The notes under the pieces: model-generated | What the model was told of the DNA's origin: nothing | Databases searched by the model: none | What the model saw: only the letters and a program-made list of their open reading frames with translations | Translations under genes and position numbers: made by a program | Assembly: GCF_018130385.1 (NCBI RefSeq) | Contig: NZ_JAFCLU010000001.1 | Location: forward strand, 558,001 to 622,000 | Direction: 5' to 3' | Source: Bradyrhizobium sp. AUGA SZCCT0283 | Lineage (GTDB): Bacteria > Pseudomonadota > Alphaproteobacteria > Rhizobiales > Xanthobacteraceae | DNA: 64,000 nt | Shown: one piece after another, positions 18,252-26,943 of the stretch | Layout: every line of letters begins with the position of its first letter | Position numbering within the stretch: the stretch's first letter is position 1

Positions 18252-19634
18252 TCACACCATCCGCCGAAGCGGGCGGCGCCGCCAGACCAGCGTGTAGTAG
18301 CCGAGTTGCAGGATGAACATGGCGCAGAACACGATCGGATAGGCGGCCCAGATCCCGTCGAGCCCGATGGTGCGGCTCAGGATTACGGCAGAAGGTATTT
18401 CGATGGCGGCGATGGCGAAGATCGACAGCAGCATGGGAGCCAAGGCGACGCCGCCTGCGCGCATCGCGCCCGAGAAGACGGTCGCCATGCCGAACGGCAC
18501 CGAACTCCACAAGGCGATGATGAGCAGCCCTCTTGCGAGTTCGAGCACGGCTGCGTCAGTAATGAAGACGCCCAGCACGGCGCGCGGAAACAGATAGATC
18601 AGCGCCACCAGGCCGCCGGTCAGGATGAGATTGAGGAGCAGGCCGGTCCGGACGATGGCGTCCAGGCGGCCGGCATGGCCGCCGCCGATCGCCTGCGCGC
18701 CAAGGATCGAAACCGATATCGAAATCGACATCGCGGTGAACTGCGCATAGCCCATGATCTGGTTGACGGCGCCATAGGCTGCGGTGGCCTCAGAACCGAA
18801 GCCGTTGACGAGGCCGAGCAGCACCAGTTCGGCGATCGCCATCACCACCATCCCGACCGCGCTCGGGATTCCGATGCCCAGGATTTTACCGAGCAGCGCG
18901 CCATCCAGCCGAAGCCTGCGCATAAATTCGGCGTCCGGCGCCAGCGGACTCTTCTTGCGACGCAGATATAGACTGAGCGCGAACAGCGTCAGCGCGCTGG
19001 AAATAGCCGACGCCCACGCCGGGGCCGTCACGCCGACAGCGGGCAGTGCGAACCAGCCGCTGATGAGGAGTGGCGTCAGGATCAGGCCGATTGCGGTCGA
19101 CAAGGCCAGCGCCATCAGCGGCGTCAACGTGTCGCCGACGCCCCGCAGCATCGCGGTCGTCAGCAGGAAGACGAAGCCGAGCGGCATCGTCAGCAACATG
19201 ACGCGCGCGTAAGCACTGGCCTGGTCGAGGATATCCGGCGGCGTGGCGAGCGCGATCATCAATTGCCGGCTGAACAGCCCGCCGAACAGCGCAACAGTGA
19301 TGGCGAGGAGGAGGGCGACCGCCAGCGTTGCGCCGGCAACAGCTTTCACCTTGTGACGTTCGCCCGCGCCCCAGGCCTGTCCGATCAGGACGGTCGCGCC
19401 GGTGCTCAGGCCCATCACGAAGGCGAACAGGAAGAACATCACGGGAAAGAACACCGAGACGGCCGCCAGCGCGTCGACCCCGATCATCTGGCCGAGAAGT
19501 GCGTTGCTCACGGTGCCAAACAGCGATTGCAGCGCGTTGCTCAGCATCAGGGGCGCGAGGAAGACGAGAAATGTCTTCCAGAGAGAGGGGGTTTTCGACA
19601 CGGCGATTTTCCTGCTGAATACGTGACAGACCAT
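18252..19634 (-). CDS. MATE family efflux transporter
   Basis: Twelve-helix inner-membrane exporter of 460 residues, probably a cation-coupled antiporter for drugs or metabolites. The two-bundle pattern is visible: LVFLAPLMLSNALQSLFGTVSNALLGQMIG in the first helices and ILGIGIPSAVGMVVMAIAELVLLGLVNGFG at the start of the second half. The start is uncertain: an internal GTG at 19601 (VSKTPSLWKTF) has an AGGA eight bases upstream and better fits the family length. Confidence 0.9.
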   Translation of the reverse strand: MVCHVFSRKIAVSKTPSLWKTFLVFLAPLMLSNALQSLFGTVSNALLGQMIGVDALAAVSVFFPVMFFLFAFVMGLSTGATVLIGQAWGAGERHKVKAVAGATLAVALLLAITVALFGGLFSRQLMIALATPPDILDQASAYARVMLLTMPLGFVFLLTTAMLRGVGDTLTPLMALALSTAIGLILTPLLISGWFALPAVGVTAPAWASAISSALTLFALSLYLRRKKSPLAPDAEFMRRLRLDGALLGKILGIGIPSAVGMVVMAIAELVLLGLVNGFGSEATAAYGAVNQIMGYAQFTAMSISISVSILGAQAIGGGHAGRLDAIVRTGLLLNLILTGGLVALIYLFPRAVLGVFITDAAVLELARGLLIIALWSSVPFGMATVFSGAMRAGGVALAPMLLSIFAIAAIEIPSAVILSRTIGLDGIWAAYPIVFCAMFILQLGYYTLVWRRRPLRRMV

Positions 19635-19700
19635 TGCCGCGCACCGGAGCGGTGGCGGGTGAAAGACTTTTGGAGGTTCGGCTAGCGGTGCGACCCGCGC

Positions 19701-20309
19701 CTATGGCTCGGCGCGATCGCTGAACGCGAGTTTGACGACGTGGTCGCGGATATCGTCGGGCCAGCCGGCGACAAGACCGACGAATCGCCGCCGGTCATCG
19801 GTGAACAACGCCCGCGACGCTTCCTCGAAGCCCGCGAGATTGCCGGCCATCACGGACATGAAGCGATAGGCGGCATCTCTTGCCGCGCGGGCGCGATCGG
19901 CATCGCCATTGGCGCGGCGCGCTTCTTCCACCAGTTTTCGCAACGCCACCGATGCGCCGCCGGGCTGCGACCCCAGCCATTCCCAATGACGCGGCAACAG
20001 CGTCACCTCGCGCGCGACGACGCCTAGCTTGGGGCGTCCGCGCCCACGCGGCTCCGCTGACACCGTCTCATCGGTTTCGACCTCCGGAGGCGAGGCGGGT
20101 TGAGGCAAGCGGGCAATGATTTCGCGTTCGGTGCCGCGAAGATCGAGATCGATCGGCTGGCCGGTCGCATCGCTGAAGATGATGATCGGCGGCGCGGCGG
20201 GCCGGCGGGAAGCCTGCATCACCGCAATTGCGACCTCGGCGAGCGGGCCTGCCGCGAGGCGCTGCGGGCCGATGAAGGCCGTGAAATGGGGGCGGGTCTT
20301 GTCAGCCAT
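19701..20309 (-). CDS. DUF2239 family protein
   Basis: 202 residues from the ATG at 20309 (MADKTRPHFTAFIGPQRLA). The DUF2239 features are an N-terminal beta-rich part with DATGQPIDLDLRGTEREI and a C-terminal helical part with the RPKLGVVAREVTLLPRHWEWL sequence and repeated Arg/Ala helices ending in WPDDIRDHV. Function is unknown in the family. The RGRGRPKLGVV stretch looks nucleic-acid-friendly, but this is only an impression. It is divergent from a GST gene across a perfect inverted repeat. Confidence 0.85.
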   Translation of the reverse strand: MADKTRPHFTAFIGPQRLAAGPLAEVAIAVMQASRRPAAPPIIIFSDATGQPIDLDLRGTEREIIARLPQPASPPEVETDETVSAEPRGRGRPKLGVVAREVTLLPRHWEWLGSQPGGASVALRKLVEEARRANGDADRARAARDAAYRFMSVMAGNLAGFEEASRALFTDDRRRFVGLVAGWPDDIRDHVVKLAFSDRAEP

Positions 20310-20338
20310 TGGAGAAACTCTGGATTTTCGGTAGTCTA

Positions 20339-20383
20339 TATTTACCCGGATAAATATGAATGTCAATATCATCCGGGTAAATA
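20339..20383. promoter_or_regulatory. Perfect 13-bp inverted repeat between DUF2239 and GST genes
   Basis: Arms TATTTACCCGGAT (20339-20351) and ATCCGGGTAAATA (20371-20383) are exact inverse complements, with a 19-bp spacer. Each arm is itself the core of an imperfect palindrome of the ATTTACCCGGATAAAT kind, so there are probably two dimer sites about three helical turns apart. No regulator gene is adjacent. Confidence 0.65.
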
Positions 20384-20458
20384 TCGCGTTGCTCCTCAGG
20401 CCGTCTCGACTTTCCGTTCCCCGGCTGGCACCAACGGCAGCCAATTGAAGGGAACGCC

Positions 20459-21124
20459 ATGCTGACGGTTCATCATCTCAACAATTCCCGCTCCCAGCGC
20501 GTGCTGTGGCTGCTCGAAGAGCTCGGTGTGCCTTACGAGATCGTCCGCTATCAGCGCCAGCCGGACATGCGGGCGCCCAAGGAGCTGCGCGCCATCCACC
20601 CGCTCGGCAAATCGCCCGTCATTACCGACAACGGCAACACCATCGCCGAGTCCGGCGCGATCTGCGAATACATCATTGCCACCTATGGCAATGGCCGCCT
20701 GATCCCGCCGCCGAACACGCCGGAGCGGCTGCGCTACACGTATTGGCTGCACTATGCGGAAGGTTCCGCAATGTCGCCGCTTCTGCTGAAGCTGTTGTTC
20801 ACACTGATGCCGAAGCGCGCGCCGGCCCTGCTGCGGCCGCTGGTGCGCAAGGTCTCCAACACGGCGCTGACCACGCTGGTCAACCCGCAGCTCAAGCAGC
20901 ATATGGATTACTGGGAAGGCGAACTGGCAAAAAGCGAGTGGTTCGCCGGCAACGAGTTCACCGGCGCCGACATCCAGATGAGCTTTCCGCTGGAAGCCGC
21001 CGCCGCGCGTGGCGGGCTGGAGGTGGGGCATCCCAAAGCGATGGCGTTTCTCGAACGCATTCACGCCCGGCCGGCCTATGCGCGCGCGCTGGAAAAGGGC
21101 GGGCCGTATGTGATTGGGCGGTGA
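20459..21124 (+). CDS. Glutathione S-transferase family protein
   Basis: 221 residues: N-terminal thioredoxin-like domain (about 1-80) with NSRSQRVLWLLEELGVPYE and the cis-Pro/SxSG-like glutathione contact KSPVITDNGNTIAESGAI, then an all-helical C-terminal domain with FAGNEFTGADIQMSFPLE. It resembles beta/omega-like bacterial GSTs. It is divergent from DUF2239 with a shared operator-like repeat, suggesting shared regulation. Confidence 0.93.
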   Translation: MLTVHHLNNSRSQRVLWLLEELGVPYEIVRYQRQPDMRAPKELRAIHPLGKSPVITDNGNTIAESGAICEYIIATYGNGRLIPPPNTPERLRYTYWLHYAEGSAMSPLLLKLLFTLMPKRAPALLRPLVRKVSNTALTTLVNPQLKQHMDYWEGELAKSEWFAGNEFTGADIQMSFPLEAAAARGGLEVGHPKAMAFLERIHARPAYARALEKGGPYVIGR

Positions 21125-21129
21125 CCGTC

Positions 21130-22518
21130 TCACGGCTGCACCGCTGCGATTACCTCCTTCACCAGCCGGCCGAGCCCGCGAATGTCACCGCTCGGATCGA
21201 CGCTGTCACCGAGACGCACCACGACGAGGCGCTGTGACGGCATGATCACGATGCGCTGGCCAAGGTCGCCCGACGCAAAGAATGCATCGCGCGGGATACC
21301 GAGCCGGACGCGGCCCTTGGCATTGGGGTGCTCGCTGCGATTGGTCCAGAAGCCGGCCGCGTAATCGGTGTCGAGCGTCGCCGCGGCGCAGAAGTCCACC
21401 CAGTCCTCATGCAGGAGGCGTCTTCCTCCGACCACACCGTCATTGAGATAGAGCAGGCCGAATTTCGCCCAGTCCCGCGCGCTTGCCAGCATGTAGGTCG
21501 AGCCCTGCGGCGTGCCCGAGGCGTCGAACTCCAGCGTCACGTTGCGCATGCCGAGCGGATTGAACAATTCGCGCCACGCGAATGCCAATGCCTGCTCCGG
21601 CCCGCCGACGGCATCGCGAACGATGCGCGCCAATAGCTGCGTCGTCGGACTGGAGTAAGCCCAGCGCGTACCAGGCGGGGCAACGACGGCGGCATTGACC
21701 GCGAAGCCGGCCATGTCGTCGTGCAGATAGACCATCTGGCTGGCCGGATCGAAACCGCTATTGGTTTCGTCGAGCGCCAGGCCCGTCGTCATGCGCATGA
21801 GATGCTCGACCTCGATCTCGCGCCGGAGGTCGCCGCGCCATTCCGGAATCGGGGCGGGCATCGAGGGCGTCACCAGGCCCTGTTGCGTGAGAATGCCGAT
21901 CAGCGCATTGATCACCGATTTGGTCATGGAGAAACCGAGCAGCGGCGTATCGACGCCAATTCCGCCCGCATAACGCTCGGCGATCACCTTGCCGTCATGC
22001 ACCACGACCACCGCCTTGGTTCTTCGGAACGGTGGCTCGGCCGGCTCCTCGAAGGCATGGTCGAGGGCGGCTCTCAATGCGGGATCCGACGGTTGCACGA
22101 TGTTGGGCCCGGCAATCTCGGGCAGAAGCGGCGCCGCTTTTGGAACCTTCAGCGCCTCGATGTCACTCTTGAGCACATAAGGCTCGCTCGATCCGTGCTG
22201 CAGCACGCACCCCAGCCCCTCGCGAAACAGGGCGCGGCTGCCGAGCAGCCCCGCCGCGGACGCATCGACCGAATGCGCGGTGCGGTCAACCCGCAACCGC
22301 AGCACCCAGCGCAGGCGGCGAATACCGTCGCGCTCAACGGTTTCCGAGAACACAGCCTGCGGATCGAGCTCCGAGACGAAGGTCTTGGAACAGACATTGT
22401 GCGCGACCACGCCGGTGGCGACGCGAATGGCGCGATCGGGCCGGAAGTAAAGGCTCGTCGCGGCCAACGCGGCAATGAAGACCAATAGGAAGACAACGAC
22501 CCATTTCCGCAATTTCAT
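21130..22518 (-). CDS. Serine hydrolase, class C beta-lactamase/NylB-like
   Basis: 462 residues with one N-terminal membrane anchor (about 7-24). The penicillin-binding fold motifs are FSMTKSVINALIG (S-x-x-K nucleophile) and WAYSSPTTQLL (the Y-x-S/N element). It is longer than simple beta-lactamases because of an N-terminal domain of about 150 residues. Related proteins cleave amides or esters such as 6-aminohexanoate dimers; the real substrate cannot be named. It converges tail to tail with the GST gene. Confidence 0.87.
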   Translation of the reverse strand: MKLRKWVVVFLLVFIAALAATSLYFRPDRAIRVATGVVAHNVCSKTFVSELDPQAVFSETVERDGIRRLRWVLRLRVDRTAHSVDASAAGLLGSRALFREGLGCVLQHGSSEPYVLKSDIEALKVPKAAPLLPEIAGPNIVQPSDPALRAALDHAFEEPAEPPFRRTKAVVVVHDGKVIAERYAGGIGVDTPLLGFSMTKSVINALIGILTQQGLVTPSMPAPIPEWRGDLRREIEVEHLMRMTTGLALDETNSGFDPASQMVYLHDDMAGFAVNAAVVAPPGTRWAYSSPTTQLLARIVRDAVGGPEQALAFAWRELFNPLGMRNVTLEFDASGTPQGSTYMLASARDWAKFGLLYLNDGVVGGRRLLHEDWVDFCAAATLDTDYAAGFWTNRSEHPNAKGRVRLGIPRDAFFASGDLGQRIVIMPSQRLVVVRLGDSVDPSGDIRGLGRLVKEVIAAVQP

Positions 22519-22551
22519 ATGCTTCGCCCAGAGCGACCAGCCGGCAGGCCC

Positions 22552-23448
22552 TCAACGCGACGTCTGCGCCGCACCCACCGAGGGCAGCGCCTGCACGGTG
22601 ACGCCGGGTGGCGGCACGTCGTCATCGGGGACGAAGAAATCCGACATCAACGGCACCGATCGATCGACACGGTAGTGCTCGAAATCCCTGACGCCAGAGG
22701 CGTACAGCACCTTGTCGTCGATGCAGAACTGCCCGGTAAACTCGCGCGAGGGTCTTGTCAGAATCGCGTGCGCGGCATCGCCCATGATCTCGGGCGTGCG
22801 GCTGGCGCGCATCATGGCCTCGCCGCCGAGCAAATTGCCGACCGCGGCGGTGGCGATGGTGGTGCGCGGCCACAGCGCATTGACGGCCACGCCTGCGGAT
22901 TTCAATTCGCCTGATAACCCCAGCACGCACATGCTCATGCCGAACTTCGCCATCGTGTAGGCGGTGGAATGCTCGAACCATTTTTGTTTCATGTCGAGCG
23001 GCGGCGACAGCATCAATATGTGCGGATTGGCCGCCTTCTTCAGATGCGGAATGCAATATTTCGACACCATGAAGGTGCCGCGGGTGTTGATGCCCATCAT
23101 CAGGTCGAACCGCTTCATGTCGGTTCCTTGCGAATTGGTCAGGCTGATGGCGCTCGCATTGTTGACGCAGATGTCGATGCCGCCGAATTCGGCGACCGTC
23201 TGCTCGATCGCCGCGATCACCTGCGCCTCGTCGCGGATGTCGCACAGCACCGGCAGCGCCTTGCCGCCGGCAGCGCGAACTTCCTCCGCCGCGGTGTAGA
23301 TGGTGCCCTTGAGTCTTGGATGCGGTTCCGCGGTCTTGGCCGCAATCGCGACATTGGCACCGTCACGCGCGGCGCGCAGTGCGATGGCCAGACCGATGCC
23401 GCGGCTGGCGCCCGAGATGAACAGCGTCTTGTCTTTGAGAGATGTCAT
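22552..23448 (-). CDS. SDR family oxidoreductase (HSDL2-like)
   Basis: 298 residues from the ATG at 23448. The Rossmann motif SGASRGIGLAIA and the triad elements (Ser in HILMLSPP, Tyr and Lys in AYTMAKFGM) are present, so it should be catalytic. A C-terminal extension of about 60 residues with a Pro/Asp-rich tail distinguishes it from classical 250-residue SDRs and resembles the N-terminal domain of hydroxysteroid dehydrogenase-like 2. The substrate is unknown. Confidence 0.88.
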   Translation of the reverse strand: MTSLKDKTLFISGASRGIGLAIALRAARDGANVAIAAKTAEPHPRLKGTIYTAAEEVRAAGGKALPVLCDIRDEAQVIAAIEQTVAEFGGIDICVNNASAISLTNSQGTDMKRFDLMMGINTRGTFMVSKYCIPHLKKAANPHILMLSPPLDMKQKWFEHSTAYTMAKFGMSMCVLGLSGELKSAGVAVNALWPRTTIATAAVGNLLGGEAMMRASRTPEIMGDAAHAILTRPSREFTGQFCIDDKVLYASGVRDFEHYRVDRSVPLMSDFFVPDDDVPPPGVTVQALPSVGAAQTSR

Positions 23449-23522
23449 TGGGCTCGCTCCCGGTTTCAATTCAGGTCGTTGGCTGTAATCTATAGGTCAA
23501 ATCATTGTCACCCGTCACCGCT

Positions 23523-25265
23523 TCACTGCCCCACCGCTGCCGCTCCCCTTGTGCGCGGATCGGGGGCGCCGAGCAGGCCGTTCGGCGTGACGGCGATCGA
23601 ATTGACCGACGTCTGGCCCAGCGGCTCGATCACCTTGTGGCCTTTGGCCTTCAGCTCGGCCAATACCTCGTCGGAAAAGCCGCGTTCCGCACGCACCTCG
23701 TCGGGCATCCATTGATGATGGACCCGGGGGGCCGCCACGGCGGCGGCGACATCCATGTTGTAGTCGATCACGTCGATCACGACCTGCATTACCGCCGATA
23801 TGATACGGCTGCCGCCCGGCGAGCCCGTGACCAGCACCGGCTTGCCGTCCTTCAGCACGATGGTCGGCGACATCGACGATAGCGGCCTTTTTCCCGGACC
23901 GGGCAGATTGGCTTCGAAACCGACCAGGCCAAAGGCGTTCGACGCGCCGGGTGCCGCGGTGAAATCGTCGAGCTCGTTGTTGAGCAGCACGCCGGTACCC
24001 TCCGCGACCAGGCCAACACCATAGGGAAAATTCAGCGTGTAGGTGTTGCTGACCGCGTTGCCGCTGGAATCGACGACCGAATAGTGCGTGGTGTTGCTGC
24101 CCTCGCGTGGTGACTTCACGGACAATGCGTCGGCCGGCGTCGCGCGAGCAAGGTCGATGCCGGCGCGCTGTTTGGCTGCGTAGTCCTTGCTGATCAGCAT
24201 GTCCGCCGGCGCGTTGACGAAGGCGGGATCGCCGAGATAGCGCGCCCGGTCGGCGTAAGCGCGCTTCATGGCCTCGATCAGAAGATGCAGCGAGGGCGCG
24301 GAGCCCTGGCTCATCTCCGACATCGGAAACCCTTCGAGGATGTTCAGCGTCTCCAGCAGCACCGTGCCTCCGGACGAGGGCAGTGGCATCGACACAATGT
24401 CGTAGCCGCGGTAGCTGCCACGCACCGGGCTGCGGTTCATCGCCTGATAGGATTTCAGATCGTCCACCGTCATGAGACCGCCGCCGTCGCGGACGGCCTT
24501 TGCCAGCCGTTCGGCGACCGACCCCTCATAAAATCCGCGTGGTCCCTGCTCGGCAATATCAGACAATGTTGCCGCGAGATCGGACTGGATCAACCGGTCG
24601 CCCTCTTGCAGAGGCGTGCCGTCGCTGCGGGAGAACGCTTTCGCCGAATTCGGCCAGCGCGCCATCCGGCGATACATATCCGGCAGCGTGTCGGCCAGGT
24701 CGTCGGCGATCACAAAACCGTTGCGCGCCAGTTCGATGGCGGGTTTCAGGATTTGCGCGAGCGTAAAACGGCCGGAGCCGTATTTCTCCAGCGCCACTGC
24801 CAGCCCGGCTACCGTGCCGGGCACGCCGATACCAAGCGCGGAATTGCGCGACTTGTCGGTATCGGGTTTGCCGTCCGTCCCAAGGAAAACATCGCGCGTG
24901 ATCGCGGCCGGTGCGGTCTCGCGATAATCGATGGCGACATCTTCATTGCGCCCGGCCGAATGAATCACCATGAAGCCGCCGCCGCCGATGTTTCCGGCGC
25001 GCGGATAGGTAACGGCAAGCGCAAAGCCGGTGGCGACCGCCGCGTCGACGGCATTGCCGCCCTGGCTGAGGATATCGGCCCCGACTTGCGCGGCTAGCCT
25101 TTCCTGCGCCACCACCAAACCATGTTCGACCGCAATGGCGCGAACGGTGGAGAGATCGGGGGGCGCGTAGGAACGGCGTTCTTGCGCAAAGGCTGTCGCC
25201 CCGCAGGCGAACGCAAGTACGAATGTGGCGGCTACTCGGCGCCACCGGATTGAAAAAACCGCCAT
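23523..25265 (-). CDS. ggt: Gamma-glutamyltransferase
   Basis: Periplasmic, self-processing enzyme that cleaves gamma-glutamyl bonds such as that of glutathione. 580 residues with a signal peptide (about 1-27, ending ATAFA-Q). The autocatalytic Thr lies in GSNTTHYSVVD near residue 394, the site where the chain splits into large and small subunits. GNAVDAAVATGFAL near the start and GSPGGSRIISAVMQVV in the small subunit are typical. It is the last of a run of leftward genes with no obvious operon partner. Confidence 0.94.
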   Translation of the reverse strand: MAVFSIRWRRVAATFVLAFACGATAFAQERRSYAPPDLSTVRAIAVEHGLVVAQERLAAQVGADILSQGGNAVDAAVATGFALAVTYPRAGNIGGGGFMVIHSAGRNEDVAIDYRETAPAAITRDVFLGTDGKPDTDKSRNSALGIGVPGTVAGLAVALEKYGSGRFTLAQILKPAIELARNGFVIADDLADTLPDMYRRMARWPNSAKAFSRSDGTPLQEGDRLIQSDLAATLSDIAEQGPRGFYEGSVAERLAKAVRDGGGLMTVDDLKSYQAMNRSPVRGSYRGYDIVSMPLPSSGGTVLLETLNILEGFPMSEMSQGSAPSLHLLIEAMKRAYADRARYLGDPAFVNAPADMLISKDYAAKQRAGIDLARATPADALSVKSPREGSNTTHYSVVDSSGNAVSNTYTLNFPYGVGLVAEGTGVLLNNELDDFTAAPGASNAFGLVGFEANLPGPGKRPLSSMSPTIVLKDGKPVLVTGSPGGSRIISAVMQVVIDVIDYNMDVAAAVAAPRVHHQWMPDEVRAERGFSDEVLAELKAKGHKVIEPLGQTSVNSIAVTPNGLLGAPDPRTRGAAAVGQ

Positions 25266-25393
25266 CGAAAATCCGCCGCAGTTGGAGTCTGTGTGACGCC
25301 TGGCAACAGCCCCCAGCGCCGGTGACGCATGCTATATGGGTTTGAATTCAACGGGCAAAACGCCTCGCGGCACTTTTGAAGGAAATTCCTCAC

Positions 25394-26785
25394 ATGACGG
25401 TGATCGCTTCCGAGGCAGCCGGCGCCGAGATACCGCGGGAATATCCGCGCCGCGCCGCCGTCATCAGCTGGATCTTCTTCGATTGGGCCGCGCAGCCTTA
25501 TTTCACGCTCATCACCACTTTTGTATTTGCGCCCTATTTCGCAGGCTTCGTCGCGCCGGATCCGGCACAGGGGCAGGCGCTGTGGGGATTTGCCACCGCT
25601 GCCGCCGGCCTGATGATCGCGCTGCTGTCGCCGGTACTCGGTGCGATTGCCGACGCCAGCGGCCGCCGCAAGCCGTGGATCGCCGGCTTCGGCACGTTGC
25701 TGGTGATCGGCGCCTCGCTGATGTGGTTCGGAAAGCCGGGCGACGCAAGCGTCATCGCGCCGCTGCTGCTTGCCTATGCGGTCGCGAGCGTCGGCGTCGA
25801 ATTCGCCACCGTCTTCAACAACGCGATGATGCCGACGCTGGTGCCGCCGGAAAAAATGGGGCGGTTGTCCGGCACCGGATGGGCCACCGGCTATATCGGC
25901 GGCATCCTCAGCCTCATCCTGGTGCTCGGCTTTCTGGCCGCAAGCCCCGACACCGGGCGCACACTTTTCGGCCTGGCGCCGCTGTTCGGCCTCGATCCAA
26001 TCTCCCATCAGGGCGATCGCATCACCGGCCCGCTGACGGGTATCTGGTTCATCATCTTCGTGTTGCCGATGTTTCTGCTGACGCCGGATTACCCGGCAAA
26101 ACGTCCGATCCGCGAAGCGATGCGTGAAGGATTGAGCGGGCTGAAGCGGACGCTCGGCGAATTGCCGAAGCAGAAATCGGTGGCGACATTCCTGCTCGCC
26201 AACATGATCTATACCGACGGGCTGGTGTCGTTGTTTGCGTTCGGAGGCATCTACGCCGCCGGCACGTTCGGCTGGCATACGATTCAGATCGGAAGTTTTG
26301 GGATTTTGCTGGCCATCGCCGGCACCTTCGGGGCGTGGCTCGGCGGCAAGCTCGACGACAAACTCGGATCCAAACGCGTCATTGCCGGAAGTCTGCTGAT
26401 CCTGCTGTTCGCGCTTGGCGCGATTTTGCTGGTCGACAAGGATTCGATCCTGTTCGTGAAGGTCGCGCCGCCGGTGCCGGGCGGCCCGCTGTTCTCGGGA
26501 GCGGCCGAGCGCGCCTATCTCGTGCTTGGATGCCTGATCGGCGCGGCCGGCGGTCCGCTGCAGGCGGCATCGCGCACGCTCTTGATACGCCTCGCACCGG
26601 AGGATCGCATCGCGCAGTATTTTGGGTTGTTCGCGCTGACCGGAAAGGTCACCTCGTTCATCGGCCCGCTGCTGATCGGCGCGATCACGGCAATCACCGC
26701 GAGCCAGAAGGCCGGCATGGCGCTGCTGGTGGTGTTCTTCGTGGCAGGGCTGGCGCTGCTGGCGCGCGTGAGGGAGGATTCGTAG
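25394..26785 (+). CDS. MFS transporter, UMF1/Atg22-like
   Basis: 463 residues, about twelve membrane helices. The N-terminal RRAAVISWIFFDWAAQPYFTLITTFVFAPYF is characteristic of the UMF1 (Atg22-like) branch, which in yeast exports amino acids from the vacuole; bacterial substrates are not established. The ATG at 25394 follows AAGGAAATTCC; the longer frame starts at TTG and is unlikely. Its stop codon lies inside the left arm of a palindromic repeat. Confidence 0.88.
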   Translation: MTVIASEAAGAEIPREYPRRAAVISWIFFDWAAQPYFTLITTFVFAPYFAGFVAPDPAQGQALWGFATAAAGLMIALLSPVLGAIADASGRRKPWIAGFGTLLVIGASLMWFGKPGDASVIAPLLLAYAVASVGVEFATVFNNAMMPTLVPPEKMGRLSGTGWATGYIGGILSLILVLGFLAASPDTGRTLFGLAPLFGLDPISHQGDRITGPLTGIWFIIFVLPMFLLTPDYPAKRPIREAMREGLSGLKRTLGELPKQKSVATFLLANMIYTDGLVSLFAFGGIYAAGTFGWHTIQIGSFGILLAIAGTFGAWLGGKLDDKLGSKRVIAGSLLILLFALGAILLVDKDSILFVKVAPPVPGGPLFSGAAERAYLVLGCLIGAAGGPLQAASRTLLIRLAPEDRIAQYFGLFALTGKVTSFIGPLLIGAITAITASQKAGMALLVVFFVAGLALLARVREDS

Positions 26786-26817
26786 CCCGGATGAAGCGCA
26801 GCGAAATCCGGGCTACG
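26781..26817. repeat. Short palindromic repeat, CGTAGCCCGGAT type
   Basis: Perfect 12-bp arms (26781-26792 and 26806-26817) with a 13-bp spacer. It overlaps the stop codon of the MFS gene and could act as a 3' hairpin for its mRNA. A longer member of the family is at 56180-56254. Confidence 0.8.
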
Positions 26818-26830
26818 AGGGCTCCGCTGT

Positions 26831-26924
26831 CGTAGGGTGGGCAGAGCGCAGCGTGCCCACCATCTCGCAGCGTGCTCGGTGGTAGATGGTGGGCACGTCG
26901 CTTCGCTCCTTTGCCCACCCTACG
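26831..26924. repeat. Palindromic repeat, CGTAGGGTGGGC type
   Basis: Outer arms CGTAGGGTGGGC and GCCCACCCTACG with inner arms GTGCCCACCAT/ATGGTGGGCAC. A second member of the family is at 37997-38088. Non-coding; it lies between the convergent MFS gene and purH. Confidence 0.82.
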
Positions 26925-26943
26925 AAATCTACAGCATCGTCGC

